A DNA stretch of 64,000 nucleotides from Ferdinandcohnia sp036965045 (GCF_036965045.1 NZ_JBALOV010000017.1:68626-132625); one strand, 5' to 3'. Shown: positions 35,389 through 44,878, counted from the first letter of the stretch. Translations and numbers: made by a program. The notes: a model not told the origin generated them from the sequence alone.

Positions 35389-37272
35389 ATGAGGATTTGC
35401 TTTGATGGTGACCTGACGGAACTGGAATCTGGCTTGACCATTATGGGCAATGAATTGGGGTTCAATCGAGAGGATAACGGTTTCCCAATTACGATTGTCA
35501 AGAAGGAGGGCCCGATTGTTGTTTCCAGTAATGGGCTTGCCGGAAGAATTGAATATCAGGAGAAAATCCACTTTTTCAGGGCATTAGGGCTGTGGCTTGA
35601 GGAATATCAGAGAAATCATGAGTTTCTTCTGCAGGAGGAACCGCAGTTTATCTCAAATGGGATCATGGTGGATGCGTCCAGAAATGCTGTAATGACCGTT
35701 GACGGGATACAAACGCTGGTAAGAAAAATGGCTTTAATGGGTCTCAATTTATTGATGATGTATACAGAAGATACCTTTACAGTCAAAAATTATCCGTATT
35801 TTGGGTATATGCGCGGTAGATACAGTGAAGACGAACTCCGAGCTTGTGATGACTATGCTCATCAATTTGGCATCGAAATGGTTCCTTGCATTCAAACCCT
35901 TGCCCATTTGACAGAAGCGTTGAAGTGGAATTATGCCGCGGCTGTAAGAGATACCTCGGATATCCTGCTTGTCGGTCATGAGGAGACGTATAAACTGATC
36001 GATGATCTGTTAGTGGCGGCATCCGCTCCGTTCCGCTCGAAGCGCATCCATATCGGAATGGATGAGGCCCATATGCTTGGCTTGGGGAAATATTTAGAGC
36101 AGAACGGCTTCCGCAGACGGTTTGACATCATGAATGAGCATTTACAACAGGTCGTTTCCTTGGCCGAGGAGCGTGGCTTAAAGCCGATGATTTGGAGTGA
36201 TATGTATTTTCGGCTCGGATCAAAGACAGGAAATTATTATGATCTGGAGGCGGCTATTCCGGAAGAGGTTGTTAAGGAAATCCCTCAAAATGTTCAGCTT
36301 GTTTATTGGGATTACTATCATGATGATGTGGAATTCTATCAAACTTTCATCCAAAAACATAGACAGCTTGGTTCCGAGCCTGTGTTTGCAGGTGGGGTAT
36401 GGACCTGGAATGGGATCGCCCCGAATTATGGAAAAACCAATGTCACCACAGAGGCAGCCTTAACCGCATGCAAAAATGAAGGGATTAAAGAAGTATTTGC
36501 GACCATGTGGGGAGATAACGGTGCTGAAACTGATTCTTTCGCCATGCTTGCCGGCCTGCAATTATTTGCAGAGCACGGGTACGCCGAGAAGGTTGAGAAG
36601 GAAAAATTGGCAAGACGCTTTGCGTTTTGTACAGGCGGTAAGCTAGAAGACTTCTACTTATTAAATGAATTTGATGAAACGCCAGGGGTTTCGAAGCATA
36701 ATTTGAAGGAATCTCATCCATCGAAATTTCTATTGTGGCAGGATTTGTTAATCGGACTGTATGATGCGAACATTCACGGTTTGCAGATGAATGAACATTA
36801 TCAAAAGCTCGAGTCCCGGTTATCTGAAGCTAAAGACCGAAATCTGGAGTGGTCAGAGCTGTTTGAATTTTATATAAAACTAGCAAACGTTTTAAGTATA
36901 AAAGCAGAGTTTGGAATTAAGTTAAAACAGGCATATGATTCGAATAATAAAGAAGAAATGAAATCCCTTCAGGAGCAACTAATAGATTTAAGATATCGGG
37001 TGGAATGCCTGCGCAGGGCACACCGGACATTATGGTTTTCAACCTATAAACCATTCGGATGGGAAGTGCTTGATATCCGCTATGGGGGAGTCTTGACCAG
37101 AATCGAAACGGCTGGTTTCCGCATTGGCCAGTGGCTTGACGGGGCCATTCCAAGAATATCAGAGTTGGAAGAAGAACGCTTATTCCATGATGCCCCATGG
37201 AAAATGCCAGAAGGGGCGCTAGGGAGAAACTCGTATCACCGCATTGTAACGGCGGGAGCATTTTCGAGTTAA
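35389..37272 (+). CDS. GH20 beta-N-acetylhexosaminidase (GcnA-like)
   Basis: A 627-residue enzyme whose length and layout resemble the streptococcal GcnA group of family GH20. The catalytic pair D225-E226 is in HIGMDEAH (221-228), where the glutamate is acid/base and the aspartate assists the substrate N-acetyl group. FATMWGDNGAE near residue 370 and GGVWTWNG line the pocket. There is no signal peptide, so it removes terminal GlcNAc (or GalNAc) from imported oligosaccharides. It starts with AGGAGATGG just after GH1. A three-copy 53-bp repeat follows the gene. Confidence 0.9.
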   Translation: MRICFDGDLTELESGLTIMGNELGFNREDNGFPITIVKKEGPIVVSSNGLAGRIEYQEKIHFFRALGLWLEEYQRNHEFLLQEEPQFISNGIMVDASRNAVMTVDGIQTLVRKMALMGLNLLMMYTEDTFTVKNYPYFGYMRGRYSEDELRACDDYAHQFGIEMVPCIQTLAHLTEALKWNYAAAVRDTSDILLVGHEETYKLIDDLLVAASAPFRSKRIHIGMDEAHMLGLGKYLEQNGFRRRFDIMNEHLQQVVSLAEERGLKPMIWSDMYFRLGSKTGNYYDLEAAIPEEVVKEIPQNVQLVYWDYYHDDVEFYQTFIQKHRQLGSEPVFAGGVWTWNGIAPNYGKTNVTTEAALTACKNEGIKEVFATMWGDNGAETDSFAMLAGLQLFAEHGYAEKVEKEKLARRFAFCTGGKLEDFYLLNEFDETPGVSKHNLKESHPSKFLLWQDLLIGLYDANIHGLQMNEHYQKLESRLSEAKDRNLEWSELFEFYIKLANVLSIKAEFGIKLKQAYDSNNKEEMKSLQEQLIDLRYRVECLRRAHRTLWFSTYKPFGWEVLDIRYGGVLTRIETAGFRIGQWLDGAIPRISELEEERLFHDAPWKMPEGALGRNSYHRIVTAGAFSS

Positions 37273-37318
37273 CCCCATCTGCATAGGTTGGTCGCACAAA
37301 TACTGTTACTCTTTACGG

Positions 37319-37478
37319 TTGGGGTATATCATTTATCGTTTTGCGACTAGATGATATAGCGATTAACTCATTTGGGGTATATCATTTATCGTTTTGCGAC
37401 TAGATGATATAGCGATTAACTCGGTTGGGGTATATCATTTATTGTTTTCCGGCTTGGGGATATACCGATTAACTAAAT
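37319..37478. repeat. Three direct copies of a 53-bp hairpin unit
   Basis: Units start at 37319, 37372 and 37425 (GGGGTATATC at 37321, 37374 and 37427). The first two are nearly identical and the third is more diverged. Each of the first two contains an inverted repeat, TATATCAT and ATGATATA. It fills most of the non-coding gap between GH20 and the isomerase-like gene. Confidence 0.88.
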
Positions 37479-37589
37479 GGAAATTGGGGTTCTTCAAAAA
37501 TTCCAGTTGAGATAAGGGAGCAGCATGTCGGCGATTGAACCATCAGAAACTAGCAATATATGAAAATAATTTAGATTGGGGTGTTAAAC

Positions 37590-38396
37590 ATGATTATTGG
37601 GTTTCAAACGGCAAATTACTTTGCCCGTGCCACCGATTATCAAGCAAGTATGGAGACGTGGGGCGAGGCGGAGCGCAAGGTCATTGAGAATTTTAGCTTA
37701 GCGGAGTTCGACCGGATTTGCAGTGATATTCAATCAGCAGAGTTTCAACAGATGGAATTATGGATGGGTCATGCCTTTCCGAAGTTCGTGACACCCTATT
37801 GGGCGGCAGAGTTAAGAGCCATCTGGGAAAGTCATGGACTTGATGTGTACTCGTATTCTTGTTCACTAGGAGACCCGGTTCACTATCCAAAATGGACCAG
37901 ACTGTGCTTTGAAACAGCAAAAGCACTCGGGATCGAGCTTATTACGAGTGGGATCTCCAAAGAATCTGCCCCTGTCATTTACCGTCTCTGTAAGGAGTAT
38001 GGAATGAAAGTGGCGGTTGAAAATCATCCAGAAAAACATCCGAATGAAATTAGGAGCATTATTGGGGATTACGGCGACTTGTTGGGGGCAGCGGTTGATA
38101 CAGGCTGGTTTGCCACACAGGGATATTCCCCTGCAGAAGCGATTAGGCAATTGAAGGATGTCCTCGTGCATGTTCATTTAAAGGATGTTAAAGAGGCTGG
38201 AGCACATGATTCAGTACTGCTCGGAACCGGTATTGCTGGTATTTCCGATTGTATAGACGCACTTAAAGAAATAGGGTATGACCGTACGATTTCCATCGAG
38301 CAGGAAGCGGGAGACCATGACCCAACGGAGGATTGTGCAGCTTCCCTAAGATGGGTGAACGATTATTTGAGCAAGAATGAGTCAGTGCAGCAATAA
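37590..38396 (+). CDS. Sugar phosphate isomerase/epimerase-like TIM-barrel protein
   Basis: A protein of the xylose-isomerase-like TIM-barrel superfamily, about 268 residues from the ATG at 37590; an in-frame GTG at 37581 is less well placed relative to GGGGTG. Metal-binding residues expected in this fold are visible in MELWMGH, AVENHPEKH, DTGWFATQG, HVHLKD and SIEQEAG. Members isomerise or epimerise sugars, and some cleave 3-keto-glycosides by elimination. It lies 18 bases before a Gfo/Idh/MocA dehydrogenase, a pairing also found in oxidative glycoside-cleavage pathways. The substrate is unknown. Confidence 0.83.
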   Translation: MIIGFQTANYFARATDYQASMETWGEAERKVIENFSLAEFDRICSDIQSAEFQQMELWMGHAFPKFVTPYWAAELRAIWESHGLDVYSYSCSLGDPVHYPKWTRLCFETAKALGIELITSGISKESAPVIYRLCKEYGMKVAVENHPEKHPNEIRSIIGDYGDLLGAAVDTGWFATQGYSPAEAIRQLKDVLVHVHLKDVKEAGAHDSVLLGTGIAGISDCIDALKEIGYDRTISIEQEAGDHDPTEDCAASLRWVNDYLSKNESVQQ

Positions 38397-38414
38397 CTTA
38401 AGGAGGGATTAGTT

Positions 38415-39389
38415 ATGGTAAAGCTTGCGGTAGTTGGTACTGGATGGCAGGGGCAAGGACATTTGAACACAATGAAGGATATTCCGGAAATTGAAATAGT
38501 GGGAGTCTTTGATGTTAATCAAGAAACTCTGATGAAGGCAGCCAATAAATTCGGTGTGGTCGGGTATACCGATTATGTCGAAATGCTGGAGTCTGTAAAG
38601 CCTGACGGCGTGGTGATCTGTACCCCTCCTGAAGTGAGGGAATCGTTAGTTCGGGAAGCAGCTGAACGGGGAATCCACTGCTTTATTGAGAAACCGCCTG
38701 CAAAAACAATGGAAATGGCTAAGCGGGTGGATGAGATTTTGGACAGGACAGGCGTTATTAACAGCGTTGGTTTTATGTACCGATACAGTCCGGCAGTTAC
38801 CTATTTACAGGAATTACTTAAAGGAAAAAGAATTGCCATGGTTCGCAGTGCGATGCTGGACGGACTTGCGCTAAGACCGAATTGGCCGCGTTGGTTTTTT
38901 AACAAGGAGATTTCCGGTGGACCGGTGTTTGATCAGGCCATTCATATGTTTGACATTTCGCGCTTATTGTTGGGAGAAGTATCACAAGTAACAGGGTATC
39001 AGGAGAATTTGGTTGTTCCCAAGAGCGAGGATTTTACCGTTGAGGATAGTTTCATCCTTTCGATGCGTTATGAAAATGGCATCATTCAGAATCACACCCA
39101 TACTTGGTCCTATCCCGATGTATTTACACAAATCGAACTGATTTCTGATGAGCTTCACTTGGTCCTTGACCTGGCTAAAGGAAGTGTCAGCGGAAATGTA
39201 ATGGGAAATAGTGTTCATTTTAACTCGGATGACCACGCATTGTACCGCTTGGAGCTTGAGGCATTTGCCAAGGCGATTGCAACGGATAATCGTGAACTTG
39301 TACGATCAACCTATAAAGATAGCATTCAATCCCTTGCGGTCGCACTTAAGGCAATGGATGCACTAGAAGCCAAAACCACAATTAGTTAA
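38415..39389 (+). CDS. Gfo/Idh/MocA-family oxidoreductase
   Basis: A 324-residue NAD(P)-dependent dehydrogenase with the Rossmann motif VGTGWQGQGH at its start and the EKPPAK block near residue 93-98 carrying the catalytic lysine. GGPVFDQAIHMFD near residue 170 supplies the aspartate and histidine typical of sugar oxidation at C1 to C3. AAGGAGG precedes the ATG. It is co-transcribed with the TIM-barrel isomerase-like gene before it and with GH36 after it. It differs clearly from the Gfo/Idh protein at 6253. Confidence 0.88.
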   Translation: MVKLAVVGTGWQGQGHLNTMKDIPEIEIVGVFDVNQETLMKAANKFGVVGYTDYVEMLESVKPDGVVICTPPEVRESLVREAAERGIHCFIEKPPAKTMEMAKRVDEILDRTGVINSVGFMYRYSPAVTYLQELLKGKRIAMVRSAMLDGLALRPNWPRWFFNKEISGGPVFDQAIHMFDISRLLLGEVSQVTGYQENLVVPKSEDFTVEDSFILSMRYENGIIQNHTHTWSYPDVFTQIELISDELHLVLDLAKGSVSGNVMGNSVHFNSDDHALYRLELEAFAKAIATDNRELVRSTYKDSIQSLAVALKAMDALEAKTTIS

Positions 39390-39402
39390 GGGGGAGTAGA
39401 AG

Positions 39403-41526
39403 ATGTCAACGATTGTAGATCAAGAAGCTATCCATCTTTGGATGAAGGAGCAGGCAGTCTTGCAAGGTTTACGTCTCTCGGTTACATTAAATAACCATGT
39501 GACGCTTGAGCTGACCAGGAAGGATACCACGAAAAAGGAAGTCGACAATTATACCGAATTAACCCATCGTTTTGAGGATGCGGAGGAAAAGGCGGCAATA
39601 GCCCTACGGTTTAAGATTTATCCAGATATCACGTATGCTTATGTCGATGTAAAAGTGAAGAACGGAAGAATGATGGACAGACAAAACTATCTAGCGCCGG
39701 AAGGTAGTGTTGTCATCCATGTCCAAAGCTTGGGAGATCTAAAAGGTGTGATGGCGAACTATCAGCATAAGGACTGGTGGACACGTCCGCATTTTTCAAC
39801 AGAGCTGGAAACACTGCCGGAACGGACTCAATCCTTCCTTTGGAAAACCGATCAATCGTATTATTATTTATTGCCAGTAGTTGATCAAGTTTACCGTGCT
39901 GACATAAAAGGAGGAAAACAAGGCTTTGATATCCGTCTTTCCTCTTTTGCTGGTGGATTTGATGAATGCCATACACTTGCTTTTGTTCTCGGCGAGGGTC
40001 AGAATCCGTTTCAACTGGCAAAGAACACGATTTCGAAAGCACTCCAAGCATTGGGATATCCCACAAAAATGCGGGAAGAAAAACACTATCCAGAGAGACT
40101 TGATTATTTGGGCTGGTGCAGCTGGGATGCTTTTTATCATGAAGTGAGTGAGTCGGGCATTGTTGAAAAAATGGATGAATTAAAAGAAAAGAACCTGCCG
40201 GTAAAATGGGTCATGATTGATGATGGCTGGCTCGATATTGAGGATAATCGTCTTCGCTCCTTTGATGCCGATACCCGAAAGTTTCCTGGAGGACTCTCGT
40301 CAATTTCAGGCAAATTAAAAGAAAAATACGGTGTAGCATCAGTCGGAGTTTGGCACACGATTGCCGGATATTGGGGCGGTGTTCATGCTGAACTTGCAAA
40401 AGACCGAATGAATGGCTTATATCAAACAAACAGCAATAAATTCTTCCCTCATCCGGATGCGGAAAAGGGATTTGCCTTCTGGAATGAGTGGCATGAACGG
40501 TTAAAAAAGCAGGGCATTGATTTTGTCAAAGTCGATAGTCAAAGTGCCATCAATAATTTTCTAATGTACCAAGAGTCCATTGGAGAATCCGCTAAAGGTG
40601 TTCATGTGGCATTGGAAGCCTCGGTTGGGATTCATTTTGATCAAGTGATTATCAACTGCATGGGAATGGCAGCTGAAAATATCTTTAACCGACCAAGTTC
40701 TTCCCTTTCCCGCAATAGTGATGATTTTGTACCTGGAGAAGAAATCAGCTTTAAAGAGCATGCACTCCAAAATGCGTATAACTCTTACTATCACGGGCAC
40801 TTTTACTGGGGTGACTGGGATATGTTCTGGACCAGCCACGAGGAGGATCAGCAAAATGCTGTACTGAGGGCGGTCAGTGGCGGTCCTATCTATTTCAGTG
40901 ACCGCGTAGGGGAAACCGACGCGAAGAAAATTTGGCCATTAATTTTGCAGGATGGCAGAATTTTGCGTGCAGACCAGCCGGGGCAGCCAACAGAGGATTG
41001 TTTATTTACGAATCCTAACCACGAGGCGCTCCCATTAAAGATTTGGAATACCATTGGTCAGACAGGCGTCATTGCTGCTTTTAATATTAATGTGGATGGG
41101 AAAGAAGTGAAGGGCACTGTTCGTCCAGACGATATTCCATCCCTTTCTGGAGAGGAGTATCTCCTATACGATTATTTTAGCGGCAAGACAATCTCTTTAA
41201 ATAGAGATGAGGGGTACGATTTTTCTTTACAAAAAGAGGAAGCTGTTCTGTTTATCCTTGTTCCAGCCCACAAGATCGCTACACCAGTGGGGCTTGTAAA
41301 CAAATATCTTGCACCGAAAACAATTACCCGGACCGAATATGTCCATAATCGCATGACGGTACACTTGGTAGAAGGCGGCAAGTTTTTCTTCCATGCAGCC
41401 CAAGCAGCTGCTAAAGCGGAGGTTAATGGTCAAGAAACAACAATTAAGGAACTGAATCCGTCAACATACCTCATAGAATGTGAGAATAAAACGGGTCCTG
41501 TGATCATCGACATTTATTTCGAATAG
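39403..41526 (+). CDS. GH36 / raffinose-synthase-type (Sip1) alpha-galactosidase-like enzyme
   Basis: A 707-residue enzyme of the Sip1/raffinose-synthase branch of GH36. Visible blocks are LGWCSWDAFY (about 236-245), VMIDDGW (270-276), the nucleophile aspartate D378 in FVKVDSQ, and RNSDDF (437-442), which carries the acid/base aspartate. It should act on alpha-galactosides, although bacterial members of this branch are poorly characterised and other alpha-linkages are possible. No signal peptide is seen. It is the last gene before a clear terminator, closing the first hydrolase block. Confidence 0.87.
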   Translation: MSTIVDQEAIHLWMKEQAVLQGLRLSVTLNNHVTLELTRKDTTKKEVDNYTELTHRFEDAEEKAAIALRFKIYPDITYAYVDVKVKNGRMMDRQNYLAPEGSVVIHVQSLGDLKGVMANYQHKDWWTRPHFSTELETLPERTQSFLWKTDQSYYYLLPVVDQVYRADIKGGKQGFDIRLSSFAGGFDECHTLAFVLGEGQNPFQLAKNTISKALQALGYPTKMREEKHYPERLDYLGWCSWDAFYHEVSESGIVEKMDELKEKNLPVKWVMIDDGWLDIEDNRLRSFDADTRKFPGGLSSISGKLKEKYGVASVGVWHTIAGYWGGVHAELAKDRMNGLYQTNSNKFFPHPDAEKGFAFWNEWHERLKKQGIDFVKVDSQSAINNFLMYQESIGESAKGVHVALEASVGIHFDQVIINCMGMAAENIFNRPSSSLSRNSDDFVPGEEISFKEHALQNAYNSYYHGHFYWGDWDMFWTSHEEDQQNAVLRAVSGGPIYFSDRVGETDAKKIWPLILQDGRILRADQPGQPTEDCLFTNPNHEALPLKIWNTIGQTGVIAAFNINVDGKEVKGTVRPDDIPSLSGEEYLLYDYFSGKTISLNRDEGYDFSLQKEEAVLFILVPAHKIATPVGLVNKYLAPKTITRTEYVHNRMTVHLVEGGKFFFHAAQAAAKAEVNGQETTIKELNPSTYLIECENKTGPVIIDIYFE

Positions 41527-41545
41527 AGATTTCGGTATACTATAA

Positions 41546-41578
41546 AAGAGGGGAAAGGCGGCTTTCCTCTTCTTTTTT
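41546..41578 (+). terminator. Rho-independent terminator after GH36 gene
   Basis: AAGAGGGGAAAG and CTTTCCTCTT pair (one bulge) around GCGG and are followed by a T-run. It separates the GH36 block from the DUF624/importer block. Confidence 0.82.
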
Positions 41579-41610
41579 CAACCGTGTAAAAGGGAAGTGA
41601 CGATGAGCAT

Positions 41611-42210
41611 ATGGGAAAAGCACTTATTACTATCATGGAATGGCTGTACAAGCTTGTCTTTTTAAATTCTATTTGGATTTTGTATTCTCTGCCAATCGTG
41701 ACGATTATCCCTGCTACTGCAGCGATGTTTGCCGTCATGGATAAATGGATCAGGGAAGAGGACGATGATGAGCCCTATTTTAAGCTGTTTAATCGGAAAT
41801 TCAAGCAGTTTTTTTGGAAAAGCTATCCGCTCGGCCTTGCCCTGCTAATCATCGGAGGAATATTGATAATTGACCTGTTGTTTCTCTCGAACGCTACATC
41901 AGCACTCTGGTTGGTTGCTCGCTATGCCTTGATCGGCGTTACGATCCTGTTCTTCATTAGCTTTTTGTACAGCTTTCCGATTTTCATCCGCTACCAATAC
42001 CCATGGTATAAAACGATGCTGTTTTCGTTTATGCTTGGAATCAGGCAACCCATCGTTACGATTATGGGGTTTTGTGGCATATTGTTGATTGTTTTCCTGT
42101 TTTTATTCGTAACGGGAATAGGTATCTTGTTTTTTGCTAGTTTATTCGCCTTGGTCAGTACCATGGTGGCCCAAGTAAGTTCAAAAAGCGTCATAGAAGA
42201 AGGAGCTTAA
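41611..42210 (+). CDS. DUF624 (YesL-like) membrane protein
   Basis: A 199-residue protein with about five hydrophobic segments and the short DUF624 signature near the N-terminus (LYSLPIVTIIPATAAMF). Such proteins are found next to CUT1 sugar importers and their regulators in Bacillus and Clostridia, but their function is unknown. The ATG at 41611 is 11 bases after GGGAAGTGA; an overlapping out-of-frame ATG at 41603 is not used. It lies between a terminator and the promoter of the importer operon, so it may be transcribed separately. Confidence 0.82.
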   Translation: MGKALITIMEWLYKLVFLNSIWILYSLPIVTIIPATAAMFAVMDKWIREEDDDEPYFKLFNRKFKQFFWKSYPLGLALLIIGGILIIDLLFLSNATSALWLVARYALIGVTILFFISFLYSFPIFIRYQYPWYKTMLFSFMLGIRQPIVTIMGFCGILLIVFLFLFVTGIGILFFASLFALVSTMVAQVSSKSVIEEGA

Positions 42211-42327
42211 CCTTGTTAAGTTCCTTTTTTTTATGACCGAAATGCAGTGAAACATAGATAAATAAGGCGACGTTCACATGATCCTCACAATCTACGAAAA
42301 AAGTAGTATAAAACTTTTCGAAATTGA

Positions 42328-42356
42328 TTGACATGTAAGCGTAAACATATAATAAT
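42328..42356 (+). promoter_or_regulatory. Promoter of the large importer/alpha-mannosidase operon
   Basis: TTGACA (42328-42333), a 17-base spacer and AATAAT (42351-42356). It is about 160 bases before the binding-protein gene, leaving a long leader. Beyond this promoter and its cre site, the 305-base gap 42211-42515 shows no gene. Confidence 0.65.
42334..42347 (+). promoter_or_regulatory. cre site inside promoter spacer
   Basis: TGTAAGCGTAAACA matches TGWAANCGNTNWCA at all but one position and fills the spacer between the -35 and -10 boxes. CcpA binding here would block RNA polymerase, giving catabolite repression of the whole operon. Confidence 0.72.
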
Positions 42357-42515
42357 GGTAATAAGTCAACAAAACCTCACAACATCGGTAACGAAAACCA
42401 CAAAATAACACATGATAGATTAGTAGCTAAAACTTAGTAGGAAAGGAGTACAGTAGAGTTGAACTTAGCTATTGTGAGGGATGTGACCAGTCATTCTGTA
42501 AGGGGGAAATTATAA

Positions 42516-43847
42516 ATGAGAAAAGGAAAAAAATCGCTTTTAACTTTATTAACTCTAGTTCTTGGCTTTTCTTTAATTCTTACCGCTTGTTCAAATAGCA
42601 ATAATAAAAGCAGCAGTGATGGTCAAAAAGATGGTGAAAAAGTAGTTCTTGATTTTTGGACGTTTTGGGGATCTGAAACCCGTCGCCCGATTATAGAAAA
42701 AATTATTGATGACTTTAACCAGTCTCAAGACAAAATTGAAGTGAAACATACATATCTTCCTTGGGGAGATATTTGGACGAAGAACCTTGCTTCGATTGCT
42801 GCTGGCAACCCGGCAGACGTTATTATCAACGACATTAACTCAGTGGCACATCGCGCACTAAATAATCAAAACATGGACCTTTCTGAGTACTTCGAAAAGG
42901 ATCCAGCGTTGAAGGATCGTTTCTTCCCGGAATTGTATAATGCAACATTGTACGAAGGAAAGCCATATGCCGTTCCATTTAACACAGATACACGTGTATT
43001 GTTCTACAACAAGAAAATGTTTGAAGAGGCTGGCCTTGATCCAAACTCACCGCCAACAACTTGGGCTGAGCTAGAGGAAATGGGTAAAAAGCTTGATGTG
43101 AAGAAAGACGGCAAGTACGAGAGAATCGGTTATCTGCCAAACTTCGGAATCGGTGCTGATACTTGGATGATTAATGCAGATGGAAAAGGATATTGGGATT
43201 TTGATGCAAATCAGCCGATTATCAATGAAGAAACAAATGTAGAAGCATTAACTTGGTTGAAAAATTACTATGACTATTACGGAGATAAAGTAGTTAACGC
43301 GTTTAAGGCTGAATTTGGTGAACAGACAGCAGATCCATTTGTTGGTGGAAAAGTTGCCATGATCACAGAAGCAGCTACTTTCTATACAAAAATCCGTGAT
43401 TACGGTGAAGGTATGGAATTTGGAGTTGCTCCACTTCCTGCAATGGAACCAGGTAATGGAAATACAAGCTGGGGTGGAGGATTCGTCGCTGAAATTCCTA
43501 AAGGTGCAAAACATCCTGAGGAAGCGATGGAATTTATCAAGTATTTAACAGATGTACAAGCTCAAGAATATTGGGCGCTTAAAAACTTTGACAACGTAGC
43601 TAACAAAGCAGCAGCGGAAAAAGTTTCAAGCAGCTCTGAACTTGATGAAGCTGGAAAGATGGTTTATACATTAGCAACTGAAAATATGGAACAAACACTC
43701 ATAACTCCGACACCAATTGAAGCACCGGATTATATTAATCTCATTAATCCTGAAATCGAATCTGTACTCCTAGGTAAGAAATCACCTAAAGAAGGATTGG
43801 ATGCAGCCCAGAAAGCAGTGGAGAAATTGGTGGAAAGCAACAAATAA
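42516..43847 (+). CDS. Extracellular sugar-binding lipoprotein of ABC importer
   Basis: A 443-residue family 1 solute-binding protein with a lipoprotein signal peptide (SLILTAC followed by SNSN, Cys near residue 25). GGGGGAAA precedes the ATG. It is the first gene of a roughly 21-kb operon carrying two permeases, two alpha-mannosidases and many sugar enzymes, so it should bind the mannose-containing oligosaccharide that the operon degrades. A strong hairpin follows the stop codon and probably keeps its mRNA level above that of the permeases. Confidence 0.93.
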   Translation: MRKGKKSLLTLLTLVLGFSLILTACSNSNNKSSSDGQKDGEKVVLDFWTFWGSETRRPIIEKIIDDFNQSQDKIEVKHTYLPWGDIWTKNLASIAAGNPADVIINDINSVAHRALNNQNMDLSEYFEKDPALKDRFFPELYNATLYEGKPYAVPFNTDTRVLFYNKKMFEEAGLDPNSPPTTWAELEEMGKKLDVKKDGKYERIGYLPNFGIGADTWMINADGKGYWDFDANQPIINEETNVEALTWLKNYYDYYGDKVVNAFKAEFGEQTADPFVGGKVAMITEAATFYTKIRDYGEGMEFGVAPLPAMEPGNGNTSWGGGFVAEIPKGAKHPEEAMEFIKYLTDVQAQEYWALKNFDNVANKAAAEKVSSSSELDEAGKMVYTLATENMEQTLITPTPIEAPDYINLINPEIESVLLGKKSPKEGLDAAQKAVEKLVESNK

Positions 43848-43855
43848 TATGAAAA

Positions 43856-43888
43856 AATCAGGGAGTGAAAGGATTTCGCTCCCTGATT
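43856..43888 (+). terminator. Intercistronic hairpin between binding protein and permeases
   Basis: Fifteen-base arms (AATCAGGGAGTGAAA and TTTCGCTCCCTGATT, one G-U pair) around a three-base loop. It lies just after the binding-protein stop and before the permease start. It lacks a T-run, so partial termination or mRNA protection is more likely than full termination. Confidence 0.7.
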
Positions 43889-43918
43889 GGTTTAACCTTT
43901 AAAGAAGGGATGAACGAG

Positions 43919-44878
43919 ATGGAACCAAATCTGTCAAACAACACAGGAACAAAAGTGAAAACGAAAAAAACAAAAGGACCAACCTCCATGCAGAGAAAAG
44001 AAGGATTGGCAGGTTATCTGTTTATTTCCCCTTGGATCATTGGATTTGTGATTTTTTTAGCAGGCCCACTTTTGTTTTCCCTCTATGGAAGCTTCACTAA
44101 TTACAATATTACGTCGAAAATGGATTTTATCGGTTTTGAAAACTATAAGGAAATGTTTCAGAATGACCAGAGATTTTGGATTTCCTTAAAAAATACCCTT
44201 TACTATGTCGTCATATCTGTTCCTTTAACCACTATTGGCGGAATTATCATTGCCGTCATGTTGAACAAAGGAATTCCTGGAATGAAAATATTTCGAACCA
44301 TTTATTACTTACCGGCTGTTCTTTCCGGTGTTGGTGTTTACTTGCTTTGGATGCAGCTGTTAAGCCCTTCATCCGGTCTGGTGAATACCCTTTTGGGATT
44401 TGTTGGAATTGAAGGTCCTTCATGGTTAACAGACCCATCCTGGACAAAAAATGCATTAATCTTCATGAAAATGTGGAGTGTTGGGGGCGGGATGCTTCTT
44501 TATCTGGCTAGCCTGCAAGGTGTTTCACCAGCTCTTTATGAAGCAGCGGAAATGGACGGAGCAGGTGTGTTTAGGAAGTTTTTCCATATCACCCTGCCAA
44601 TGATTACTCCGGTTATTTTCTTTGACCTAGTGACAAGTACGATAGGCGCTTTCCAGATTTTCCAGGAAGCGTATGTCATGAGTGAAAACGGGGAAGGGGG
44701 ACCGGCCAATTCCTTGCTGTTCTTTAATCTCCATATGTGGCATAAGGCCTTTGTAGTCTTTGATATGGGCTATGCGATGGCCATGTCTTGGATTCTATTC
44801 TTTATTATTCTAGTACTGACAATCGTCAACCTGAAGCTTGCCCCTCGATGGGTGCATTATGAAGGGGAGGACCGCTGA
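43919..44878 (+). CDS. Sugar ABC transporter permease, MalF type
   Basis: A CUT1 permease subunit of about 319 residues with six predicted segments and the EAA loop EAAEMDGAGV followed by a conserved proline. The ORF is open further upstream (GTG at 43865), but that region overlaps the hairpin; ATG at 43919 has AAGAAGGG nine bases before it. ATG at 43910 is also possible. It overlaps the next permease gene by one base (TGATG). Confidence 0.92.
   Translation: MEPNLSNNTGTKVKTKKTKGPTSMQRKEGLAGYLFISPWIIGFVIFLAGPLLFSLYGSFTNYNITSKMDFIGFENYKEMFQNDQRFWISLKNTLYYVVISVPLTTIGGIIIAVMLNKGIPGMKIFRTIYYLPAVLSGVGVYLLWMQLLSPSSGLVNTLLGFVGIEGPSWLTDPSWTKNALIFMKMWSVGGGMLLYLASLQGVSPALYEAAEMDGAGVFRKFFHITLPMITPVIFFDLVTSTIGAFQIFQEAYVMSENGEGGPANSLLFFNLHMWHKAFVVFDMGYAMAMSWILFFIILVLTIVNLKLAPRWVHYEGEDR

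Noticed and set aside
37319..37478. CRISPR array
   Set aside because: Units follow one another directly with no unique spacers, only three copies exist, and no cas genes are present.
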